A stretch of DNA of 6,223 bases from Actinomycetes bacterium. GTDB lineage: Bacteria; Actinomycetota; Acidimicrobiia; Acidimicrobiales; Palsa-688. This document shows, one piece after another, positions 1 through 6,223 of the stretch. A program made the position numbers and the translations under genes. The stretch lies in NCBI GenBank assembly GCA_021846485.1, contig JAJZWW010000207.1:1-6223 (forward strand). Direction: 5' to 3'. The notes beneath the pieces were generated by a model. That model searched no databases. It saw only the letters and a program-made list of their open reading frames with translations, and was not told where the DNA came from. Every line of letters begins with the position of its first letter. Within the stretch, counting starts at the first letter, position 1.

Positions 1-2295
1 GCCGAGGCGCCGCTCGGCCAGGCGCCGCTCCAGGCGCCCGAGGGCGATGTCGACGATCCGGCGGAGGTCGTCCCGGTCGAGGGGGTGGAACCGGACGATC
101 TCGTCGATGCGGTTGACGAACTCCGGCTTGAAGAACTCCCGCGGGTCGCCCGGCAGGTTGGAGGTCATGATGAGCACGGTGGTGGTGAAGCTCACGGTGC
201 GGCCCTGGCCGTCGGTGAGCCGGCCGTCCTCGAGGACCTGCAGCAGGATGTTGAACACGTCGGGGTGGGCCTTCTCGATCTCGTCGAGCAGCACCACCGC
301 GTAGGGGCGGCGGCGGACCGCCTCGGTGAGCTGGCCGCCCTCGTCGTAGCCCACGTAGCCGGGGGGGGCACCGACCAGCCGGGACACGGAGTGCTTCTCC
401 ATGTACTCGGACATGTCGATGCGCACCATCGAGCGGGGGTCGTCGAAGAGGAAGTCGGCCAGGGTCCTCGCGAGCTCGGTCTTGCCGACCCCGGTCGGGC
501 CGAGGAACAAGAAGCTGCCGATCGGGCGGTCGGGGTCGGACAGGCCGCTGCGCGACCGGCGGATGGCGTTGGCCACCGCCCGCACCGCGTCCTCCTGTCC
601 GACGACCCGGGTGTGCAAGACGTCCTCCATGCGGACGAGCTTGGCCACCTCCCCCTCGAGCAGTCGGGTGACCGGCACGCCGGTCCACTTGGAGACGACC
701 TCGGCGACGTCCTCCTCGTCCACCTCCTGCTTCAGCATCTTGGTCTCGTGCTGCAGCTCGGCGAGGCGGGCGGTCGCCTCGGCGACCTGGCGCTCCAGCG
801 CGGGGAGCTGGCCGTAGCGGATCTCCGACGCCCGCCCCAGGTCGCCGTCGCGGGTGTAGAGGTCGGCGTCGTTGCGCCTGGCCTCGAGCTCCTCTTGCAA
901 GGCGGTGATCCGGGCGATCGCGTCCTTCTCGTTCTGCCAGCGGGAGGTCAGCGCGGCGGAGCGCTCCCGCAGGTTGGCCAGCTCCTCGTCGAGCTTGCCG
1001 AGCCGCTCCCGGGAAGCCGGGTCGGTCTCCTTGTCGAGGGCGAGGCGCTCGATCTCCAGCTGGGCGATCCGCCGGTCGACGACGTCGATCTCGGTCGGCT
1101 TGGAGTCGATCTCGATGCGCAGGCGGCTGGCCGCCTCGTCCACCAGGTCGATGGCCTTGTCGGGCAGGAAGCGGCCGGTGATGTAGCGGTCCGAGAGCAC
1201 CGCGGCGGCCACCAGGGCGGCGTCTTGGATGCGCACGCCGTGGTGCACCTCGTAGCGCTCCTTCAGGCCCCGGAGGATGGCGACTGTGTCGCTGACCGAC
1301 GGCTCGCCCACGTAGACCTGCTGGAAACGGCGCTCCAGGGCCGGGTCCTTCTCGACGTGCTTGCGGTACTCGTCGAGGGTCGTCGCGCCGATCAGGCGCA
1401 GCTCGCCCCGGGCGAGCATCGGCTTGATCATGTTGCCGGCGTCCATCGCCCCTTCCGCCGCGCCGGCGCCGACGATCGTGTGCAGCTCGTCGACGAAGGT
1501 GACCACCTCGCCGTGGGAGTCGGTGATCTCCTTCAAGACGGCCTTCAGGCGCTCCTCGAACTCGCCGCGGTACTTGGCGCCGGCGACCATCGACGACAGG
1601 TCCAGGGCGACGAGGCGCTTGTTGCGCAGGCTCTCGGGCACGTCGCCGGCGACGATCCGCCGGGCGAGGCCTTCGACGATGGCCGTCTTGCCCACTCCGG
1701 GCTCGCCGATCAGCACAGGGTTGTTCTTGCTGCGCCGGGAGAGGACCTGGATGACCCGCCGGATCTCGTCGTCCCGGCCGATCACCGGGTCGATCCGGCC
1801 CTCCCGGGCCAGCTGGGTGAGGTCCCGGCCGTACCTCTCCAGGGCCTGGTACTGCTGCTCGGGGTCCTGGCTGGTGACCCGGTGGCTGCCGCGGACCTCC
1901 TTCAGCGCGCCGAGCAGGTCGTCGCGGCTCACGCCCACCCGTTCGGCGAGGGCGAGCAGCAGGTGCTCGACCGACAGGTACTCGTCGCCGAGCCCGCTGC
2001 GTTCGGAGTCCGCCCGCTCGAGCAGGTCGCGCAGGGAGCGGCCGATGCCCGCCTCCTGGCCCCCGTAGGCCCGGGGCGCCTTGGCGAGGGCCTCGGCGGT
2101 GCGGTTGCGCAGGGTGAGGGGCGCCACCCCGAGGCGCTCGAGGGTCGGCAGGGTGGCCGTGCCCTGCTGGCCGAGCATGGCGGCGAGCAGGTGGTCGGGG
2201 GTCGCCTCGGTGTGGCTGGCGGCGCGGGCGGCGTCGATCGCGGCCTGTACGGCCTCGTTGGTCTTCAGGGTCCAGCGGTTGGGGTCCAGGGGCAT
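1..2295 (-). CDS. clpB: ATP-dependent disaggregase ClpB (Hsp100), C-terminus cut off by window
   Basis: ClpB is a cytosolic hexameric AAA+ unfoldase that pulls polypeptides out of aggregates and passes them to DnaK/DnaJ/GrpE. 765 codons are visible. An N-terminal Clp_N domain covers about residues 1-145. NBD1 has Walker A GEPGVGKT at 197-204, pore-loop KYRGEFEERL with Tyr near 242, Walker B Asp269-Glu270 and arginine fingers R322/R323. The coiled-coil middle domain at about 400-515 separates ClpB from ClpA-type proteins. NBD2 has Walker A GPTGVGKT at 599-606, pore-loop GYVGY at 646-650, Walker B Asp671-Glu672, sensor-1 TSNL at 711-714 and arginine finger R729. The reading frame runs off the window before the sensor-2 region, so about 65-85 residues are missing. 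The start is ATG at 2295 (MPLDPNRWT), 10 nt after GGAG at 2306-2309. The segment between sensor-1 and R729 is about 21 residues shorter than I recall for E. coli ClpB. All catalytic motifs seen are intact. It lies 72 bp downstream of hspR behind its own likely promoter. Confidence 0.97.
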   Translation of the reverse strand, partial: MPLDPNRWTLKTNEAVQAAIDAARAASHTEATPDHLLAAMLGQQGTATLPTLERLGVAPLTLRNRTAEALAKAPRAYGGQEAGIGRSLRDLLERADSERSGLGDEYLSVEHLLLALAERVGVSRDDLLGALKEVRGSHRVTSQDPEQQYQALERYGRDLTQLAREGRIDPVIGRDDEIRRVIQVLSRRSKNNPVLIGEPGVGKTAIVEGLARRIVAGDVPESLRNKRLVALDLSSMVAGAKYRGEFEERLKAVLKEITDSHGEVVTFVDELHTIVGAGAAEGAMDAGNMIKPMLARGELRLIGATTLDEYRKHVEKDPALERRFQQVYVGEPSVSDTVAILRGLKERYEVHHGVRIQDAALVAAAVLSDRYITGRFLPDKAIDLVDEAASRLRIEIDSKPTEIDVVDRRIAQLEIERLALDKETDPASRERLGKLDEELANLRERSAALTSRWQNEKDAIARITALQEELEARRNDADLYTRDGDLGRASEIRYGQLPALERQVAEATARLAELQHETKMLKQEVDEEDVAEVVSKWTGVPVTRLLEGEVAKLVRMEDVLHTRVVGQEDAVRAVANAIRRSRSGLSDPDRPIGSFLFLGPTGVGKTELARTLADFLFDDPRSMVRIDMSEYMEKHSVSRLVGAPPGYVGYDEGGQLTEAVRRRPYAVVLLDEIEKAHPDVFNILLQVLEDGRLTDGQGRTVSFTTTVLIMTSNLPGDPREFFKPEFVNRIDEIVRFHPLDRDDLRRIVDIALGRLERRLAERRLG

Positions 2296-2313
2296 CGTGA
2301 TCGCGCTCCAGAA

Positions 2314-2336
2314 AGTTGAGTGTGACTATATCAACT
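2314..2336. promoter_or_regulatory. HAIR-like inverted repeat, probable HspR operator of clpB
   Basis: A perfect 6-bp inverted repeat, AGTTGA (2314-2319) and TCAACT (2331-2336), is separated by 11 bp in the gap between hspR and clpB. In HAIR register (consensus CTTGAGT-N7-ACTCAAG) it reads GTTGAGT-N7-TATCAAC. The left arm differs from consensus at one base. The right arm matches four of seven, but its outer change is the symmetric partner of the left-arm change. The repeat overlaps the predicted -10 element of clpB, which suits a repressor site. HspR binding to HAIR in front of dnaK and clpB is established in Streptomyces and mycobacteria. Assignment here rests on position, symmetry and partial consensus match. 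Confidence 0.72.
2325..2333 (-). promoter_or_regulatory. Extended -10 promoter of clpB
   Basis: On the minus strand the sequence reads TGATATAGT, an extended -10 (TG-N-TATAGT) in an otherwise very GC-rich region. The start of transcription would fall near 2318, giving a leader of about 23 nt before the clpB ATG. The hexamer 17 bp upstream (AGCGAG) is a poor -35, so the TG extension or an alternative sigma factor would have to compensate. The element lies inside the inverted repeat, so bound HspR would block RNA polymerase. No experimental start site is known to me. Confidence 0.55.
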
Positions 2337-2367
2337 AGGGGAAAGGCCTCGCTGTTCCCGGCCCGGG

Positions 2368-2769
2368 TCAGCGCGAGGGCCTTCCTCCGGGTAGCCACCG
2401 CTCGAGGGAGCTCCGCACCGGGACCAGGTCCCTCCGGTACTGGCGGTGGGTGCGGGCCACCGCCTCCGCCGCCTCGGCGTGCACCCGGGCGAGCTCGTCC
2501 CGGAGGCGGCGGACCTCGGCCTCGAGCTCCATGACCCGCTTCACCCCCTCCAGGTTGAGGCCGGTGTTGGTGAGGTCCTGGATGCGGCGGAGCACGGCGA
2601 TGTCGTGCTCGCTGTAGCGGCGGCTGCCCCCGACGGTGCGCGCCGGGTCGAGGAGACCCTTGCGCTCGTAGATGCGCAGCGTCTGGGGGTGGACGCCGGC
2701 CAGCTCGGCGGCCACCGAGATGACATAGACCGCGCGGTGGCGCCGGACCGAGTCGGGATCGGCGTTCAC
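2368..2769 (-). CDS. hspR: HspR, MerR-family heat-shock repressor
   Basis: HspR is a transcriptional autorepressor of the dnaK operon and clpB. It binds HAIR operators and, in studied actinobacteria, uses DnaK as co-repressor. The protein has 133 residues, close to the usual length of about 125-155. An N-terminal MerR winged helix-turn-helix spans about 14-56: YVISVAAELAGVHPQTLRIY at 15-34, then the wing GGSRRYSEHD at 47-56. NLEGVKRVMELE (72-83) leads into a charged coiled-coil to about residue 110, and a basic tail contains a Trp (ERWLPGG), as HspR tails often do. There is no cysteine, so it is not a metal- or redox-sensing MerR protein. The frame stays open far upstream through dnaJ (to 3885), but that part is low-complexity shadow. 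The GTG at 2769 is chosen because it overlaps the dnaJ stop (GTGA), has GGGAG 6 nt upstream and places the HTH at the normal N-terminal distance. Confidence 0.95.
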   Translation of the reverse strand: MNADPDSVRRHRAVYVISVAAELAGVHPQTLRIYERKGLLDPARTVGGSRRYSEHDIAVLRRIQDLTNTGLNLEGVKRVMELEAEVRRLRDELARVHAEAAEAVARTHRQYRRDLVPVRSSLERWLPGGRPSR

Positions 2770-3902
2770 GACGGGCTCCCGGCGAACAGGGCGGAGCGCA
2801 GCGACTCGCCGTCGGTGACGGCTGCCAGCGACTCCACCAACCGGCGTTCCTCGGGTGCCGGGGAGCGGGGGACGGCCACTTCGAGGGTCACGAGCAGGTC
2901 GCCTGCGCCGCCGCGGGTGGGCACTCCGCGCCCGCGCAGCCGCAGGTTCCGGCCGGACCGGCTGCCCGCGGGGACCTTCACGGTCACCGGCTTGTCGAGG
3001 GTCGGCACGGTGATCTCCGCGCCGAGCACCGCCTCGGGGTAGGTGATCGGGACGGTGACGAGCAGGTCCCGGCCCCGCCGGCCGAACACCGGGTGGGGGG
3101 CTACCCGTACGGTCACGTACAGGTCGCCGGCCGGCCCGCCGCCCCGTCCCGCTCCGCCCCGGTTCTTCAACCTGATCCGCTGGCCGTCCTCGACCCCGGC
3201 GGGCACCCGGACCTTCACCTGGCGGGCCCTCGCCTCGACCCCCGCCCCGGCGCACCTCGGGCAGGGGTGCTCGACGATCCGCCCGGATCCCTGGCAGACC
3301 GGGCAGGCCCGGCTGAAGCTGAACATGCCCTGGTTGTCGTTGATCACCCCCGCGCCGCCACAGCTGGCGCAGGTCGCCGGCCGGGTGCCCAGCGCGGCGC
3401 CGCTCCCCCCGCAGGTGGAGCAGGGCGCGTCGCTCGAGACGTTGACCGTGGTGGTCACTCCGTGGACGGCGTCGAGGAACGCCAGGGTGAGCGAGGCCTC
3501 CAGGTCGGCACCGCGCCGGGGGCCACCGGTGGACGGGCCGGTGGTGGACCCGGCCCGCCGCCCGTTGCGGGTGAAGATGTTGCCGATCAGGTCCGACAGG
3601 TCGTCGACCCGGAACCCTCCGGTGGCGCCACCGGGTCCCGGCGCTGCGTGGGAGGTGAAGGGGTTGCCGACCGCTGCCGCCCGGCGGACCTCGTCGTACT
3701 CCTTGCGGCGGGCCTGGTCCCCGAGCACGTCGTAGGCGGCCGAGACCTCCTTGAAGCGTTCCTCGGAGCCGGGGTGCGCGTCGGGGTGGTACTTCTTGGC
3801 GAGCTCCCGGTACTTCTTGGCGATCTCCTTGGCGCTCGCCGTCGAAGGCACCCCGAGGACCTTGTAGTAGTCCTTCTCGAACCACTCACGCTGGGGCGCC
3901 AA
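2766..3902 (-). CDS. dnaJ: DnaJ, type I (class A) Hsp40 co-chaperone
   Basis: DnaJ delivers unfolded clients to DnaK in the cytosol and stimulates its ATPase. The protein has 378 residues, near the usual 370-395. The J domain spans about 11-72 with the essential HPD at 39-41. A short Gly-rich linker at about 79-130 has few Phe residues (F82, F97, F110). Four complete zinc-binding CxxCxGxG repeats follow: CSTCGGSG 161-168, CASCGGAG 178-185, CPVCQGSG 200-207 and CPRCAGAG 214-221. The C-terminal substrate-binding beta domains cover about 225-350 (VPAGVEDGQRIRLKNRG, GDLYVTVRV, GDLLVTLEV). The start is TTG at 3902, giving MAPQREWFEKDYYKVLG, which resembles actinobacterial DnaJ1 N-termini. An SD-like GGGGGTGA lies 6 nt before it, and no other in-frame start precedes the J domain. 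It lies 6 nt after grpE and its stop overlaps the hspR start. Confidence 0.97.
   Translation of the reverse strand: MAPQREWFEKDYYKVLGVPSTASAKEIAKKYRELAKKYHPDAHPGSEERFKEVSAAYDVLGDQARRKEYDEVRRAAAVGNPFTSHAAPGPGGATGGFRVDDLSDLIGNIFTRNGRRAGSTTGPSTGGPRRGADLEASLTLAFLDAVHGVTTTVNVSSDAPCSTCGGSGAALGTRPATCASCGGAGVINDNQGMFSFSRACPVCQGSGRIVEHPCPRCAGAGVEARARQVKVRVPAGVEDGQRIRLKNRGGAGRGGGPAGDLYVTVRVAPHPVFGRRGRDLLVTVPITYPEAVLGAEITVPTLDKPVTVKVPAGSRSGRNLRLRGRGVPTRGGAGDLLVTLEVAVPRSPAPEERRLVESLAAVTDGESLRSALFAGSPS
2776..2780 (-). promoter_or_regulatory. Ribosome binding site fixing the hspR GTG start
   Basis: GGGAG on the minus strand lies 6 nt before GTG at 2769, inside the last codons of dnaJ. It supports the short 133-residue HspR over any longer reading of the same open frame. 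Because the GTG shares bases with the dnaJ TGA, translation of the two genes is probably coupled. Confidence 0.7.
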
Positions 3903-3908
3903 GGGAGC

Positions 3909-3916
3909 TCACCCCC
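3909..3916 (-). promoter_or_regulatory. Strong Shine-Dalgarno of dnaJ overlapping the grpE stop
   Basis: GGGGGTGA on the minus strand, close to the ideal GGAGGTGA, ends 6 nt before the TTG start of dnaJ, and its TGA is the grpE stop codon. The good site and spacing make the rare TTG the credible start. A ribosome ending grpE would sit on this site, which suggests coupled translation. Confidence 0.7.
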
Positions 3917-4534
3917 GTACCTTGACCATGGCGGGGCGCAGGACCCGGCCCTTCCATGCGTAGCCCGCGCGCAGCACCTCGGTGACCTCCTGGCCGCCGT
4001 CTCGCTCCGCCTCGCCGGGGTCGTGCACCACGGCGTCGTGGCGGTTGGGGTCGAACGCCCCACCCGCAGGGTCGATGCGCTCCAGGCCCTCGCCCTCCAA
4101 GGCGTCGAGCAGCGCCGTCCAGACCTGCTCGACCTCCGCCCCGGCGCCGTGGGAGACGGCCAGGTCGGCGACGTCGAGGACCGGGAGGAGCTTCTCCGCC
4201 AGGGACTCTGCGGCGCGGGCCGAGACCTCGGCCTGCTGCTTGACGGTCCGCTTGCGGTAGTTCTCGAAGTCCGCCTGGAGCCTGCGGAGGGCGTCCAGGT
4301 AGTCGTCGCGTTCGCGCAGGGCCTGCGCGAGCAGGTCCACCTCCGCGTCGGCGACCACCCCCTCCTCCTCCTCGCCCGGCTCGACCTCGTCGGCGGGCCG
4401 GGCTTCCTCGGCGGGGCCGTCCGCAGGGGGGCCGCCCGCAGGGGGGCTGTCGCCGGCAGGTTGGCCGGGCGGGTCGGCGGACCCTGCGGGGACCTCCTCG
4501 GGGACCTCCTCGACGGGCTGGAGGGGCTCGCCGC

Positions 4535-4538
<4 letters not shown>
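3909..4538 (-). CDS. grpE: GrpE, nucleotide exchange factor for DnaK
   Basis: GrpE is a dimeric cytosolic co-chaperone that releases ADP from DnaK and so resets the Hsp70 cycle. The protein has 209 residues. About 1-60 is an acidic, Pro/Gly/Glu-rich tail that is probably disordered. A long dimerisation helix follows (about 64-115) with the conserved FENYRKR at 91-97. The C-terminal beta-wing covers about 150-207: GLERIDPAGGAFDPNRHDAV, then VTEVLRAGYAWKGRVLRPAM and VKV. The family signature is complete, including the GY-WKGRVLRPA-VKV core. The start is GTG at 4538, sharing GTGA with the dnaK stop. GAGGG lies 9 nt upstream and AGGG is 3 nt upstream. Two short in-frame DNA repeats in the tail (EEVP-EEVP and PPAGG-PPADG) suggest it evolves by repeat change. 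The exact start is slightly less certain than the gene itself because the tail is poorly conserved. Confidence 0.96.
4421..4447. repeat. 12-bp direct repeat at 15-bp period in grpE
   Basis: CCGCAGGGGGGC appears at 4421-4432 and again at 4436-4447, a period of five codons. It encodes the similar blocks PPAGG and PPADG in the GrpE tail. Each copy contains a run of six G. Confidence 0.7.
4488..4511. repeat. Perfect 12-bp tandem duplication in grpE
   Basis: GGGGACCTCCTC occurs twice head to tail (4488-4499 and 4500-4511, plus strand). The unit is four codons, so copy changes keep the frame. It encodes EEVP-EEVP in the disordered acidic tail of GrpE. Confidence 0.8.

Positions 4539-6223
<1,685 letters not shown>

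Noticed and set aside
85..2319. Plus-strand open frame of 744 codons opposite clpB
   Set aside because: It is a mirror frame of a GC-rich gene. Its translation is Gly/Leu/Val/Asp/His-rich low-complexity sequence without recognisable motifs, while the minus strand encodes a full ClpB with all AAA+ motifs.
2329..2334. TTGATA read as a -35 box for clpB
   Set aside because: The hexamer 17 bp downstream is CTGGAG, which is the ribosome site region and not a -10. Reading the same bases as an extended -10 fits better.
2338..2367. Possible terminator after hspR (CCCGGGCCGGG and AGGCCT palindromes)
   Set aside because: The stems are very short and no T-run follows on the minus strand, so I do not call a terminator.
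2770..3885. Upstream extension of the hspR frame to a 505-residue protein
   Set aside because: The added part is Arg/Gly/Pro-rich shadow of dnaJ. HspR proteins are about 125-155 residues, and a good ribosome site and GTG start exist at 2769.

Overview
The window holds one contiguous heat-shock chaperone cluster, with every gene on the minus strand. In transcription order, reading from high to low coordinates, it is dnaK (5' end cut by the window) > grpE > dnaJ > hspR > clpB (3' end cut by the window). The DNA is very GC-rich, with G or C at nearly every third codon position. The pairing of a MerR-type HspR repressor with dnaK-grpE-dnaJ and an HspR-type inverted repeat points to an actinobacterium. 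The DnaJ N-terminus (REW-EKDYY) and the form of HspR agree with that. An Acidimicrobiia-like lineage is a guess from general resemblance and is not established by the sequence.

Layout: 6223-4535 is dnaK, missing roughly the first 50 codons. 4538-3909 is grpE, which overlaps the dnaK stop by 4 bp (GTGA). 3902-2766 is dnaJ, with a TTG start 6 nt after the grpE stop and a strong Shine-Dalgarno that overlaps that stop. 2769-2368 is hspR, with a GTG start again in a 4-bp GTGA overlap. 2367-2296 is a 72-bp regulatory gap, the only real intergenic region. 2295-1 is clpB, missing roughly the last 65-85 codons. No stretch over 300 bases lacks a gene. I saw no tRNA, rRNA, mobile element, CRISPR array or convincing terminator.

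How it works together: DnaK, DnaJ and GrpE form the Hsp70 cycle, and ClpB (Hsp100) disaggregase cooperates with them. In studied actinobacteria HspR represses this same gene set through HAIR operators, with DnaK as co-repressor, so titration of DnaK by unfolded protein turns the genes on. The hspR-clpB gap carries an AGTTGA-N11-TCAACT inverted repeat that resembles a divergent HAIR. It lies over an extended -10 promoter (TGATATAGT), so clpB probably has its own HspR-controlled promoter as well as possible readthrough from the operon. The operator expected upstream of dnaK is outside the window.

This is a known kind of system, not a new one. The points most worth checking are the divergent operator and promoter in front of clpB, a shortened segment in the second AAA+ domain of ClpB, and the tightly coupled starts within the operon.
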